From Streptomyces alfalfae (GTDB lineage Bacteria > Actinomycetota > Actinomycetes > Streptomycetales > Streptomycetaceae), in the NCBI RefSeq assembly GCF_004127445.1, contig NZ_QEXM01000038.1, positions 1-64,000 on the forward strand: a DNA stretch of 64,000 bases, written 5' to 3'. Each line of letters begins with the position of its first letter. Within the stretch, counting starts at the first letter, position 1. The position numbers and the translations under genes are program-made. Under the pieces are notes generated by a model, which did no database searches, was not told where the DNA came from, and saw only the letters and a list, made by a program, of their open reading frames with translations. Below, in pieces: positions 55,386 to 64,000 of this stretch.

Positions 55386-56903
55386 ATGGCTGCCGATGTC
55401 GATGTGATCGTGGTGGGGGCGGGGCCGACGGGCCTCATGCTGGGCTGTGAACTGGCGCTCGCCGGTGTGCGGACCCGGGTGCTCGAACGCAGGGAGAAGC
55501 CGCAGCGGGACTCCCGGGCGCTGAGCCTGCACCCGCGCAGCGTGGAGCTGATGGACCAGCGGGGGCTGCTCGACCGGTTCCTGCCCCTCGGCCGGACCGT
55601 GCCCGGCTGGCATTTCGCGCAGCTCCCCACCCAGCTGGACTTCTCGGTGCTCGACTCGCGGCACAACTACACGCTGTTCCTCGCCCAGGCCCACACCGAG
55701 GCGCTGCTCGCCGAACGGGCGCACGAGCTGGGCGTGGAGATCCTGCGCGGACGCGAGGTGACCGGGCTGAGCCAGGACGCCGACGGGGTCACGGCCGAGG
55801 TGCGCGGCCCCGCGGGCGCCGGGACCGTCCGCGCGCGGTACGCGGTCGGCTGCGACGGCGGACGCGGCGTGGTGCGCGGGGCCGCGGGCATCGGCTTCCC
55901 CGGCGCCGACGAGACCCTCACCGGAGTGCTCGGCGACTTCGCGGCCATGGACACCGGCCCCGCGGCCCTGGCCGCCGCCCGTGAGGGCGGCGTACTGGTG
56001 GCGCCGCTGGAGGGCGGCGTGACCCGCCTCGTGTTCCTGGACCCGGAGCGGATGCGGGTGCCGGCCGCCGAGCCGGTGACCCTGGAAGAGTTCCGGACCT
56101 CGCTGACCCGCCTCTGCGGCTCCGACCTCGGTGTCGCCGGGCCCCGCTGGCTCTCCCGCTTCGGCAACGCGACGCGCCTCGCGGAGAGTTACCGCGCGGG
56201 ACGCCTCCTGCTGGCGGGCGACGCCGCCCACATCCACTTCCCCGCGGCGGGCCAGGGCCTCAACACCGGGCTCCAGGACGCCATGAACCTCGGCTGGAAG
56301 CTGGCCGCCGAGGTCCACGGCTGGGCGCCGGCCGGGCTCCTCGACAGCTACGACGCCGAGCGCCGCCCCGTCGGCCGCGCCGTCACCGAGAACACCGAGG
56401 TGCAGACGCTCCTCGCCGAGCTGGTCCTCACGGAGACGTATCGGCGCCCGGCGGCGGCCCTGCGGTCCCTGCTCGACGGGCTGCTGCGGATGGAGGAGGT
56501 CAACCGCAGGCTCGCCGCGCAGGTCTCCGCGCTCGGCACCGTCTACCCGGCCACGGCGCCCGGGGCCGATCCCCTGGTGGGCGCACGCATGCCCGACATC
56601 GCGTTGAGCGAGGCCGACTCGACGGCGGGCAGGGTCTACGACCTGCTGCACGAGGGCCGGTTCGCGCACCTCGATCTCACGGGAGAGGCGGACGCCGCCT
56701 CGACCGTCCCCGCCCGGTGGGGCCGCCGCGTGACCGCCCCCGCCCTCACCGGGTACGACACCCACGCGGACCTGGAAGGGGTGCGCGAGATCCTCGTACG
56801 CCCCGACGGGCATGTCGCCTGGGCCACGCGCCACCCCCACCCGCGCACGCGCGACGAGGAGCGGCGGGCCGCGCTGACGGCCTGGGCAGGTGATCCCGTC
56901 TGA
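55386..56903 (+). CDS. FAD-dependent aromatic monooxygenase
   Basis: A 505-residue group A flavoprotein monooxygenase: FAD motif VIVVGAGPTGLMLGCELA near the start, the DG motif in YAVGCDGGRGVVRGAAG, the GD motif LLLAGDAAHIHFPAAGQGLNTGLQDAMNLGWKL in two parts, and a C-terminal thioredoxin-like domain. It resembles hydroxylases of polyketides, phenols and rifamycin. ATG 55386 follows GGGAGG. It is controlled by the divergent TetR, so it is likely induced by its substrate or a xenobiotic. The substrate cannot be named. Confidence 0.83.
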   Translation: MAADVDVIVVGAGPTGLMLGCELALAGVRTRVLERREKPQRDSRALSLHPRSVELMDQRGLLDRFLPLGRTVPGWHFAQLPTQLDFSVLDSRHNYTLFLAQAHTEALLAERAHELGVEILRGREVTGLSQDADGVTAEVRGPAGAGTVRARYAVGCDGGRGVVRGAAGIGFPGADETLTGVLGDFAAMDTGPAALAAAREGGVLVAPLEGGVTRLVFLDPERMRVPAAEPVTLEEFRTSLTRLCGSDLGVAGPRWLSRFGNATRLAESYRAGRLLLAGDAAHIHFPAAGQGLNTGLQDAMNLGWKLAAEVHGWAPAGLLDSYDAERRPVGRAVTENTEVQTLLAELVLTETYRRPAAALRSLLDGLLRMEEVNRRLAAQVSALGTVYPATAPGADPLVGARMPDIALSEADSTAGRVYDLLHEGRFAHLDLTGEADAASTVPARWGRRVTAPALTGYDTHADLEGVREILVRPDGHVAWATRHPHPRTRDEERRAALTAWAGDPV

Positions 56904-56960
56904 CGCAGCCTGGCCGGATTTCCCCTTGTGAGAAAGCGGAGGCCCTATTTCCCACTTGGG

Positions 56961-56979
56961 TAAGGTTAGGCTAACCTCC
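56961..56979 (+). promoter_or_regulatory. Iron box (DmdR/IdeR) of siderophore transporter
   Basis: TAAGGTTAGGCTAACCTCC matches 16 of 19 positions of the iron box, with the entire AGGTTAGGCTAACCT core. It ends 5 bp before the GTG of the ATPase gene, so the transcript has almost no leader. Iron-loaded repressor would shut off the operon. Confidence 0.85.
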
Positions 56980-56984
56980 AGTTC

Positions 56985-57848
56985 GTGCAAGAAGGTGAAG
57001 AGACCGCGGCGGTCGCGCGCCGCCCCCAGGGTCATGAACTCTCGGCCACGGGCGTCACCGTGGCCTACGAGGGCGTCGACGTCGTCCATGACGCCTCCAT
57101 GACCCTGCGGCCAGGCGACGTGACCGTGCTCGTGGGCCCGAACGGCAGCGGCAAGTCGACACTGCTGCGCACGATCGCGCGGCTGCAACGGCCCCGCAGC
57201 GCCGAACTCGTCATCGACGGCGGCACCGACGGCCTCGCGCTGAGCCCCCGTGAGTTCTCCCGCCACGTCGCCCTGCTCACCCAGGGCCGCCCGACGCCCG
57301 GCGGCCTGACCGTACGCGACGTCGTGGAGTTCGGCCGCTACCCCTACCGGGGCCGCTGGGGCAGGACCGACCCGGACGGGCGGGCCGCGGTGGACCGCGC
57401 GCTCGCCATGACCGGCGTCGCCGAACTCGCCGAACGCGGGGCCGAACACCTCTCCGGAGGACAGCTCCAGCGCGTCTGGCTCGCGAGCTGCCTCGCCCAG
57501 GAGACGGGCGTGCTCCTGCTCGACGAGCCGACGACCTACCTGGACCTGCGCTACCAGGTCGAACTCCTCGACCTCATGCGGGACCTGGCGGACGACCACG
57601 GCATCGCCGTCGGCGCCGTCCTGCACGACCTCGACCAGGCGGCGGCCATAGCCGACCGCATCTTCCTGCTCGCCAAGGGCCGCGTCATCGCGCACGGCGG
57701 CCCCGAAGACGTACTGACACCCCAGCGGCTGACCGAGACCTACGGAATCCGCATCGAGGTCGAGAACGACCCGCTCACCGGCCGGCTGCGCACGCGCGCG
57801 ATCGGCCGCCACCACTCGCGAAGCGAAAGGCTCAGCACCACCTCATGA
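56985..57848 (+). CDS. Siderophore ABC transporter ATPase (FepC/FecE-like)
   Basis: A 287-residue ABC ATPase with Walker A GPNGSGKSTLLRTIA, Q-loop ALLTQGRPTPGGLTVRDVV, signature LSGGQLQRVWLASCL, Walker B VLLLDEPTTYLDLRYQ and switch LHDLDQAA. The DLRYQ after Walker B is typical of FepC-type siderophore ATPases. GTG 56985 lies next to the iron box, suggesting leaderless translation. The stop overlaps the binding-protein start by 4 nt. Confidence 0.87.
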   Translation: MQEGEETAAVARRPQGHELSATGVTVAYEGVDVVHDASMTLRPGDVTVLVGPNGSGKSTLLRTIARLQRPRSAELVIDGGTDGLALSPREFSRHVALLTQGRPTPGGLTVRDVVEFGRYPYRGRWGRTDPDGRAAVDRALAMTGVAELAERGAEHLSGGQLQRVWLASCLAQETGVLLLDEPTTYLDLRYQVELLDLMRDLADDHGIAVGAVLHDLDQAAAIADRIFLLAKGRVIAHGGPEDVLTPQRLTETYGIRIEVENDPLTGRLRTRAIGRHHSRSERLSTTS

Positions 57849-58825
57849 GACGCCTTCTGATCACCGCGGCGGCGGCCACTGCCGCGGCCCTCACCCTGTC
57901 TGCGTGCGGAACCACCGAGCCCGCCGCCGACGACGCCAAGAGCGACGGCAAGGCCATCACCCTCACCGACGGCACCGGCACGAAGGTGAAGCTGGACGGC
58001 CCCGCCAAGAAGGTCGTCGGCACCGAGTGGAACGCCGTCGAGACCCTCATCTCCCTCGGCGTCGAGCCCACGGGCGTCGCCGACGTCAAGGGCTACAAGA
58101 CCTGGGACACCGCCGCCCCGCTGAAGAACGACCCCAAGGACGTCGGCACGCGCGGCGAGCCCAGCATGGACACCGTCGCGTCCCTGAAGCCCGACCTCAT
58201 CGTCGCGACCACCGACCTGCCGGCCGCCGCCGTGAAGCAGCTGCGCAAGATCGCCCCCGTGGTGAACCTGCGCCCCGCCGACGCCTCCGACCCCCTCGGC
58301 CAGATGATGGAGAACCTGGACCTCCTCGCCAAGGCCACCGGCACCACCGAGCAGGCCGCGACGGTCAAGAAGGACTTCGAGGCGAAGCTCGCCGAGGGCA
58401 AGAAGAAGCTCGCCGCCGCCGGCCTCGCCGGCGCGAAGTACGCCTTCGCCGACGGCTACGTCAACGGCAACCAGACCTCGATCCGGCCGTACACCAGCGG
58501 CTCGCTGATCGGCGCCGTCAACGAGGAGCTCGGCCTGAAGAACGACTGGTCGGTCAAGGGCGACAAGGGCTACGGCCTCGCCTCCACCGACGTCGAGGGC
58601 CTCACCAAGCTCAGCGACGACGTGCGGTTCGCCTACATCGGCAACGACCGCGACAAGAGCAGCAACCCCTTCGAGGGCGCCCTGGCCAAGGACAAGGTCT
58701 GGACCTCGCTGCCGTTCGTGAAGAAGGACCACGTGCACCGGCTGTCCGACGGCATCTGGATGTTCGGCGGCCCCGCGTCGATGAGCCAGTACGTCGACTC
58801 CGTCGTCAAGGCCCTCAAGAAGTAG
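57845..58825 (+). CDS. Siderophore-binding lipoprotein (FecB-like)
   Basis: A 326-residue class III binding protein: lipoprotein signal ending LTLSACG (lipobox Cys21), then two lobes joined by a long helix with the FecB/FhuD pattern KKVVGTEWNAVETLISLGVEP, SLKPDLIVATTDLPAAAVKQL and WMFGGPASMSQYVDSVVKAL. It captures ferric siderophores outside the membrane. It is encoded between the ATPase (4-bp overlap) and the permease (38 bp downstream). Confidence 0.88.
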   Translation: MRRLLITAAAATAAALTLSACGTTEPAADDAKSDGKAITLTDGTGTKVKLDGPAKKVVGTEWNAVETLISLGVEPTGVADVKGYKTWDTAAPLKNDPKDVGTRGEPSMDTVASLKPDLIVATTDLPAAAVKQLRKIAPVVNLRPADASDPLGQMMENLDLLAKATGTTEQAATVKKDFEAKLAEGKKKLAAAGLAGAKYAFADGYVNGNQTSIRPYTSGSLIGAVNEELGLKNDWSVKGDKGYGLASTDVEGLTKLSDDVRFAYIGNDRDKSSNPFEGALAKDKVWTSLPFVKKDHVHRLSDGIWMFGGPASMSQYVDSVVKALKK

Positions 58826-58863
58826 CCGGCACGGAAGAAGTAAGGCGCCGAAGGAACCACGCC

Positions 58864-60930
58864 ATGGCCGTCACCGCACCCACCACCGCCACCCGTCCGC
58901 CGACAGCCCTGTCCCGCACGGGCGCGGCCGCGGTGACGGCCGCACTGGTCCTCCTCGTCGCCGTCCTCGCGGTCGTCGACATCACCCAGGGCACGGCCTC
59001 GGCCGGCGCCCCCGAGGTGTGGAAGGCGCTCACCGGGCAGGCCGACCAGACCGACGCCTCCGTCGTCATCGCCTCGCGCCTGCCCCGGATGACCGCGGGG
59101 CTGCTCGTCGGCGCCGTGCTCGGCATGGCGGGCGCCGCCCTCCAGGCCATCAGCCGCAACGTCCTCGCCGCGCCCGACACCCTGGCCGTCAACGCCGGCT
59201 CCTACGTCGCCCTCACCCTGGTGGCCACCACCGGGGTCACGCTGCCGCTGTTCCTCTCGTCCGGCATCGCGTTCATCGGCGGCCTCGCCGCGGCGGCCGT
59301 CGTCCTCGGCCTCTCCGGCCTCGGCGCGGGCACCGTCCGGCTCGTCCTCGCCGGCAGCGCCCTCACCCTCGGGCTCACCGCCGTCACGGAGGGACTGCTC
59401 CTGCTGTTCCCCCAGGAGACGGAGGGCCTCTACAAGTGGAACCAGGGCAGCATCGCGCAGAACGGCTTCGACGGCGTCCTGCAGATGGCGCCGATCGGCG
59501 TCGTCGCCCTCGTCGGCCTGCTGCTCCTGGCACGCCGGGTCGACGCCCTGGCGCTCGGCGACGACGCCGCCCGCGGGGTCGGCGTACCCGTGCGCTCCAC
59601 CCGCGTGACCGGTGTCGTCCTCGCCGCCCTGCTCTCCACCGCCGCCGTCTCCCTCGCCGGACCCATCGGCTTCGTCGGCCTGTGCGCCCCGGCGCTCGTC
59701 CGCGCACTCGCCCGCAGGTTCCGGACCTTCACCAGGTCGCGGGCCAGCCTGCCCTTCGCGGGACTCACCGGCGCGGGCCTGGTGCTCGGCTCCGACGTGC
59801 TGCTGCGCGCCGTCGCCCCCTCCGACACCGCGGTCGCCGTGCCGACCGGCGTCGTCACCAGCCTGGTCGGCGCCCTCTTCCTGATCGTCATGGCCGCCCG
59901 GGCCAAGGACACCGGCACAGCCGTCGCCGCCGACCGGCTGCGCATCCGCAGCCGCACCGTCTTCCTCGTCACCACGGCCGTCCTCGTCGTCGTCCTCGTC
60001 GGCCTGGTGATCGCCGCCGTACTCATCGGCGACAGCAAGCTGCTCCTGGGCGACGTGTTCAACTGGGCGCAGGGGCGCGCGGGTCAGACCACCGCCTTCG
60101 TGCTCGACACCCGGGTGCCGCGCGTCCTCGCCGCCCTGCTGGCGGGCGGGGCCCTCGCGCTCGCCGGGACGCTCATCCAGGCCGTCACCCGCAACCCGCT
60201 GGCCGAGCCGGGCGTCCTCGGCGTCACCAACGGCGCCGCGGCGGGCGCCGTCCTGACGGTGACGACCGTGCCGTTGGCCGGGACGTGGAGCATGGCCGGC
60301 GGCGCCTTCGCGGGCGCCGCGGTCAGCGCCGTCATCGTCTTCGGTCTGGCCGCGCGGGGCGGCTTCCGCCAGAACCGGCTCGTCCTCGTCGGGTTCGGTG
60401 TGGCCACCGGCGCCACCGCCCTGGTCAGCCTGCTGATCATCCTCACCGACCCGTTCAACGCGACCAAGGCCCTCACCTGGCTCTCCGGCTCCACCTACGG
60501 GCGGACCCTGCCCGACGTGGCGCCCCTCGCGATCGTCCTCGCCGTGGGCCTGGTCGTCGCGGTCGCGCGGCGCACCGAACTCGACCTGGTCTCTCTCGAC
60601 GAGGACACCCCGAGGCTGCTCGGCCTCGACCTCGGCCGCGGACGCCTCGGCTTCCTCGTCCTCAGCGTCCTGCTGAGTGCCACCGCCGTGGCGGCCGCGG
60701 GCACCATCGGCTTCGTCGGTCTGGTGGCGCCGCACGCGGCCAGGGCCCTCGTGGGCCGGCAGCACACCCGCGTCGTGCCGGTCTCCGTGCTCCTCGGGGC
60801 CGTCCTCGTCTGCACGGCCGACCTGGTGGGCCGCACCGTGATCGCGCCGGCCCAGCTCGGCGCGGGGCTCATGACCGCCGTGATCGGCACGCCGTACTTC
60901 CTGTACCTGCTGGTGCGCAGCCGCCGCTAG
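58864..60930 (+). CDS. Fused double-length siderophore permease (FhuB-like)
   Basis: A 688-residue permease made of two FecCD domains in one chain, the FhuB arrangement. Each half has about ten helices and the paired motifs RLPRMTAGLLVGAVLGMAGAALQ and RVPRVLAALLAGGALALAGTLIQ, and GPIGFVGLCAPALVRAL and GTIGFVGLVAPHAARAL. A single gene therefore supplies the whole channel. With the ATPase and binding protein it completes a ferric-siderophore importer repressed by iron. Confidence 0.9.
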   Translation: MAVTAPTTATRPPTALSRTGAAAVTAALVLLVAVLAVVDITQGTASAGAPEVWKALTGQADQTDASVVIASRLPRMTAGLLVGAVLGMAGAALQAISRNVLAAPDTLAVNAGSYVALTLVATTGVTLPLFLSSGIAFIGGLAAAAVVLGLSGLGAGTVRLVLAGSALTLGLTAVTEGLLLLFPQETEGLYKWNQGSIAQNGFDGVLQMAPIGVVALVGLLLLARRVDALALGDDAARGVGVPVRSTRVTGVVLAALLSTAAVSLAGPIGFVGLCAPALVRALARRFRTFTRSRASLPFAGLTGAGLVLGSDVLLRAVAPSDTAVAVPTGVVTSLVGALFLIVMAARAKDTGTAVAADRLRIRSRTVFLVTTAVLVVVLVGLVIAAVLIGDSKLLLGDVFNWAQGRAGQTTAFVLDTRVPRVLAALLAGGALALAGTLIQAVTRNPLAEPGVLGVTNGAAAGAVLTVTTVPLAGTWSMAGGAFAGAAVSAVIVFGLAARGGFRQNRLVLVGFGVATGATALVSLLIILTDPFNATKALTWLSGSTYGRTLPDVAPLAIVLAVGLVVAVARRTELDLVSLDEDTPRLLGLDLGRGRLGFLVLSVLLSATAVAAAGTIGFVGLVAPHAARALVGRQHTRVVPVSVLLGAVLVCTADLVGRTVIAPAQLGAGLMTAVIGTPYFLYLLVRSRR

Positions 60931-60934
60931 TCCG

Positions 60935-61783
60935 CTACGCGGGCGCCGGGGCGGTCACGGGAGCGGCGAACAGCCGCAGCAGCCTGGCCACCTCGGCGGC
61001 CATCGCCTCGCGCCCCCGGCCCACATAGCGCCGGGGGTCGACGACGTCCGGCCCCGTGTCGAGCACCTCGCGCACGGCCGCGGTGAAGACCGCGTTGAGG
61101 TGCGTCGAGATGTTGACCTTGCGGATGCCGGCGGCCGCCGCCGCGGCGAGCGTCGTGTCGTCCGCCCCGGACGAACCGTGCAGGACCAGCGGCACCGGCA
61201 CCGCGGCCCGCAACTCCCGTACGAGGTCCAGGTCGAGATGGGCCGTGCGCTCGGTCATGTGGTGCGAGGTGCCGACCGCCACCGCGAGGGCGTCCACACC
61301 GGTGTCCGCCACGAACCGCGCGGCCTCGCCGGGGTCCGTGCGCACCCCGGGCGCGTGCGCGCCGTCCTTGCCGCCGACCTCGCCCAGCTCGGCCTCGAGG
61401 AACACGCCGTGCTCCCGGCAGTGGCGCGCGATCCGCCGGGTGCGGTCGACGTTCTCCTGCCAGGGCAGTGCGGCGCCGTCGTACATCACGGAGGTGAAGC
61501 CGAGGGCGACCGCCTCCTCGATCAGGGCGGGGCGGGTGGCGTGGTCCAGGTGGAGGGCGGCGGGCACGCGCGCGGCCTCGACGGCGGTGCGGGCGGCCGC
61601 CGCGAGCGGGCCGAGCGAGCCGTGGTGGGCGACGGCGTTCTCGCTGATCTGCACGATCACGGGCAGCCGCGCCCGCTCGGCCCCGACGAGGATCGCCTCC
61701 AGTTGCTCGATGAGGGCGACGTTGAAGGCGCCCACCGCCGCCGAGGTGTTATGGAGCATGTCGTACGGGGTGACCAGGGGCAT
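60935..61783 (-). CDS. Class II ketose-bisphosphate aldolase (KbaY/GatY/Fba-like)
   Basis: A 282-residue zinc-dependent aldolase: AVGAFNVALIEQLEAI at the N-terminus, catalytic Asp and zinc His in LHLDHATRP, GFTSVMYDGAALPWQENVDRTR, AELGEVGGKDG, and the zinc/phosphate segment LHGSSGADDTTL with KVNISTHLN. It cleaves tagatose or fructose 1,6-bisphosphate or a related ketose. It is the last gene of an operon with a SIS isomerase and a GH4 glycosidase, so it acts late in sugar catabolism. Confidence 0.85.
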   Translation of the reverse strand: MPLVTPYDMLHNTSAAVGAFNVALIEQLEAILVGAERARLPVIVQISENAVAHHGSLGPLAAAARTAVEAARVPAALHLDHATRPALIEEAVALGFTSVMYDGAALPWQENVDRTRRIARHCREHGVFLEAELGEVGGKDGAHAPGVRTDPGEAARFVADTGVDALAVAVGTSHHMTERTAHLDLDLVRELRAAVPVPLVLHGSSGADDTTLAAAAAAGIRKVNISTHLNAVFTAAVREVLDTGPDVVDPRRYVGRGREAMAAEVARLLRLFAAPVTAPAPA

Positions 61784-61858
61784 GATGTCCGTTCCGGGGG
61801 TCGGGCGGCCGACCGGGCGGCGCCGGTCGGCCGGGGTGGGTCACAGGGGCGGGTGAGG

Positions 61859-62737
61859 TCAGGTGAGGACGACGGAACGGGTCAGGTGGGCGGGGCGGTC
61901 GGGGTCGCGCCCTGCGTCCTCGGCGAGCCGCACGGCCAGGCGCTGGGCGAGCACGAGCTCCGCGAGCGGGTCCAGGCTCGGCCTGCGCAGGCGCGCCCCC
62001 GTCGCCTCGATCCGCTCCGCGAGTTCGGCGGGCAGCGGGGACAGGCTCCACACGGCCCGCCCGGGGCCCGCCACGGCGATGGGGCCGTGCCGGTACTCGG
62101 GGACGAGGTAGGACTCGGTCCAGTGGGCCGCGGCCTCGCGCACCTTCAGGGCGGCCTCGTGGGCGAGCCCCGCGTGCCAGCCGTCGCCGAGGAACGTGAT
62201 CTGCTCGGCGCCGACCAGCCCCGGATCGAGGGGTGCTGCCAGGGCGGTGACGACGTCGGCCCGCGCCCGCTCGACGGAGTGGCCCAGGTGGGCCAGGAGC
62301 AGGACCAGTTGCGTGGTCGGGTAGCGGGTCTGGACGACGGATCGCTCGTCAGCCTCCTCCAGCGCGATCACGTCGTGGGCCACGCGGGCGGCCGGTGAGT
62401 CGGGCACGGCGGTGACCGTGGTGACCCGGGTGGCGGCGTCGGCTCCGGCGAGCGCGGTGAGGATCTCGGTGGTGGCGCCCGAACGGGTCAGGGCGATGAC
62501 GCGGTCGTAGCGGCGGTGCAGCCGGGCGGCGGACGCGGGGAAGGCGTCGGTGGGCCCATGGCCGATGTCCTCGCGCAGATGGGCGTAGGCCTGGGCCATG
62601 AAGAGGGAGGTGCCGCAGCCGATGACGGCGACGCTCTCGCCCGCCGCGGGCAGCGCCGGGGCGACGTCGGGGAGCAGACCGAGCACGCTCTCCCAGCACT
62701 GCGGCTGAGTGGCGATCTCCTGGCTCGTGAGGGACAT
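61859..62737 (-). CDS. SIS-domain sugar isomerase (AgaS/FrlB-like)
   Basis: A 292-residue protein of two SIS domains: ESVAVIGCGTSLFMAQAYAHL and RVIALTRSGATTEILTAL in the first, ITFLGDGWHAGLAHEAALKVREAA and VPEYRHGPIAV in the second. Relatives deaminate or isomerise phosphorylated amino sugars (AgaS, GlmS-like). I chose ATG 62737 (MSLTSQEIATQPQ). It sits between the glycosidase and the aldolase in one transcription unit. Confidence 0.83.
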   Translation of the reverse strand: MSLTSQEIATQPQCWESVLGLLPDVAPALPAAGESVAVIGCGTSLFMAQAYAHLREDIGHGPTDAFPASAARLHRRYDRVIALTRSGATTEILTALAGADAATRVTTVTAVPDSPAARVAHDVIALEEADERSVVQTRYPTTQLVLLLAHLGHSVERARADVVTALAAPLDPGLVGAEQITFLGDGWHAGLAHEAALKVREAAAHWTESYLVPEYRHGPIAVAGPGRAVWSLSPLPAELAERIEATGARLRRPSLDPLAELVLAQRLAVRLAEDAGRDPDRPAHLTRSVVLT

Positions 62738-62799
62738 GAGGGTGGGTTCCTGTTCTCGGTGAGGGTGAGAGTCCGAAGGGAGTGAGGGGGAGGGCCGGG

Positions 62800-64000
62800 T
62801 CAGTCGGCCAGGGTGACCCGCAGCGACGGCTGGAGGAGGTCCGCGTGGGCACGGACCATGTCGTCGCACAGCCGCCAGATCTGCTCCACGGTCAGTGTGG
62901 CGGCGGTCGCGGGGTCGGTCATGGCCGCGTGCCGGATGTGCCGCGGTTCGTCGTCGAGGGCGGCACGCACGACGAGGTCGTTCATGCTCAGATACGTGCG
63001 GTTGAGGGCGGCGAGCTGCGGCGGCAGGGCGCCGGCGCGGGTGGGTCGTATCCCCGCCGCGTCGACCAGGCAGGGCACCTCGACCACGCCGTGCGCCGGG
63101 AGGTTGTCGATCAGGCCGCGGTTCGGGACGTTGCCGTAGACGGTGCGCGGGGTGCCGGTGACCATGCTGTGGATGATCTGGGGGGCGTACTCCATGGTGC
63201 CCTCGACGGTGAGCGGATCCCCGGCGGCGAGGGCGTCACGGGTGCGATGGTACTCGGCGACGTTCTCGTCGACGATGCCGAGGTAGGCGCCGACCGGGAG
63301 GCGCAGCCGCTCGATCTCGCTGTCGTGGTGCAGGTACCAGGGCACGTACTCCGAGGAGTGCTCGCTGGTCTCGGTGGGGTAGTAGCCGAGCCGCCGGTAC
63401 ATGTCGACGCGGACGCGGCGCCTCAACTGCTCGTCGGAGGCGATGAGTTCGTCGAGGCGGGGGTAGAGGTCGGCGCCCCGGTGCTCGAAGCGCAGCACCC
63501 ACGCCTGGTGGTTGACCCCGGCGGCCCGGTAGGTGATCTCCTCGTAGGGGACGCCCACCAGTTCGGCCAGGTCCCGCATGGTCCAGTACACCGAGTGGCA
63601 CAGGCCCACCACCTTGGTGAGACCGGTGGCCTCGGTGAGGTACTGGACGTTCATGGCCATGGGGTTGGTGTAGTTGAGCAGCCAGGCGTCGGGGCAGAGT
63701 TCGGCGATGTCCTCGCCGAGCCGCTTGAGGAAGGGGAAGGTGCGCAGGGCGCGGAAGACGCCACCGATGCCGAGGGTGTCGCCGATGGTCTGGCGCACTC
63801 CGTGGCGGGCGGGCACGTCGAAGTCGGTGCGGGTGGACTCACCCATGCCGACCTGCACGATGTTGATGACGAAGTCGGCTCCGGCCAGGGACTCGCGGCG
63901 GTCGGCGTGGGCGGTGACACGGGCATCGGCCCCCCGCTCCCGCGCGATGTAGCGGGCCGCGGCCTCGGCCGTGGCGAGCCGTTCGGCGTCGATGTCGTGC
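62800..64000 (-). CDS. GH4 family glycosidase (MelA-like), 5' end beyond window
   Basis: At least 399 residues of an NAD- and Mn-dependent glycoside hydrolase family 4 enzyme; the start lies past the right edge. The frame is open to the edge and reads DIDAERLATAEAAARYIA, then ADFVINIVQVGMGES, NYTNPMAMNVQYL and the metal Cys/His segment VVGLCHSVYWT, followed by AAGVNHQAWVLRF. The CHSV motif marks the alpha-galactosidase/alpha-glucosidase subgroup rather than phospho-beta-glucosidases. It probably releases the sugar used by the downstream isomerase and aldolase. Confidence 0.85.
   Translation of the reverse strand, partial: HDIDAERLATAEAAARYIARERGADARVTAHADRRESLAGADFVINIVQVGMGESTRTDFDVPARHGVRQTIGDTLGIGGVFRALRTFPFLKRLGEDIAELCPDAWLLNYTNPMAMNVQYLTEATGLTKVVGLCHSVYWTMRDLAELVGVPYEEITYRAAGVNHQAWVLRFEHRGADLYPRLDELIASDEQLRRRVRVDMYRRLGYYPTETSEHSSEYVPWYLHHDSEIERLRLPVGAYLGIVDENVAEYHRTRDALAAGDPLTVEGTMEYAPQIIHSMVTGTPRTVYGNVPNRGLIDNLPAHGVVEVPCLVDAAGIRPTRAGALPPQLAALNRTYLSMNDLVVRAALDDEPRHIRHAAMTDPATAATLTVEQIWRLCDDMVRAHADLLQPSLRVTLAD

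Noticed and set aside
55386..56903. Rifampicin monooxygenase (Rox)
   Set aside because: Same fold, but it has its own divergent TetR and no rifamycin-associated element, so only a general monooxygenase call is justified.
55323..57815. 830-codon minus-strand open frame
   Set aside because: It opposes the monooxygenase and siderophore ATPase genes, has Gly/Arg/Val low-complexity translation and no family motif; open antisense frames are expected at this GC content.
58633..60765. 710-codon minus-strand open frame
   Set aside because: Shadow of the fused siderophore permease; translation is repetitive Gly/Glu/Asp/Arg with no domain.

Overview
The window is 64 kb of very GC-rich DNA with strong G/C bias at third codon positions and many GTG/TTG starts. 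The gene families (FUSC protein, CbiMNQO, Ku, HelR-like RNA-polymerase recycling ATPase, TioE-like MerR, CU044_5270 protein, streptogrisin-type protease, DUF3140/DUF2945/DUF6480 proteins) are those of a Streptomyces chromosome. No rRNA, tRNA, insertion sequence, prophage or CRISPR array was recognised. The right edge cuts a GH4 glycosidase gene.

Layout. 1-5.2 kb: a CsbD stress protein, a FUSC membrane protein, the scar of a deleted short-chain dehydrogenase, and a cobalamin riboswitch in front of the cobalt transporter cbiM-cbiN-cbiQ-cbiO. 5.2-9.7 kb: a divergent NmrA-like gene and Rrf2 regulator separated by two dyad operators, then a copper operon (Met/His-rich small protein, CopA-type ATPase, PCuAC-like protein). 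9.8-15.7 kb: a chloramphenicol-phosphotransferase homologue and secreted proteins (ricin-type lectin, two paralogous small proteins, a peptidoglycan-binding protein, a streptogrisin-like protease), then a ProC-like reductase. 15.7-20.2 kb: three small stress-type proteins, a flavoprotein behind a candidate iron box, and a malX-malY PTS/aminotransferase pair. 20.4-26.2 kb: an ECF sigma factor with a membrane partner, an HPF1-like ADP-ribosylation gene, and a MoxR ATPase/VWA pair.

26.3-34.4 kb is a sulfur-scavenging block: a cysteine-free Rrf2 regulator, a TauD-type dioxygenase, an SsuABC-type transporter and an SfnB/DszC-like flavin monooxygenase. Ahead of ssuA I found a 27-codon uORF resembling actinobacterial cysteine leader peptides. 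It runs into an array of nine 19-bp tandem repeats lying between it and ssuA. An intrinsic terminator closes the operon after tauD. An apparently frameshifted quinone-reductase-like gene lies inside the block.

34.4-45.3 kb: a TetR/hydrolase pair, a ThpR-LCP-transglycosylase group, a TioE-like MerR regulator divergent from an erythromycin-esterase-like protein with altered active-site motifs, Ku, a DUF2243/CtaG pair, a flavodoxin-fold reductase and a zinc-ribbon protein. 45.3-56.9 kb: a HelR-type ATPase behind a rifamycin-associated element, a PucR-type regulator, a CPA2 antiporter, methyltransferases, a self-operator-bearing XRE/cupin regulator, a YihY protein, and a TetR/FAD-monooxygenase pair. 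56.9-60.9 kb: an iron-box-controlled siderophore ABC transporter. 60.9-64 kb: a sugar operon (GH4 glycosidase, SIS isomerase, class II aldolase) entering from the right.

The strongest regulatory signals are the cobalamin riboswitch, the rifamycin-associated element, the iron box at 56961 and the leader peptide with its repeat array. The leader-repeat arrangement is the least explained feature.
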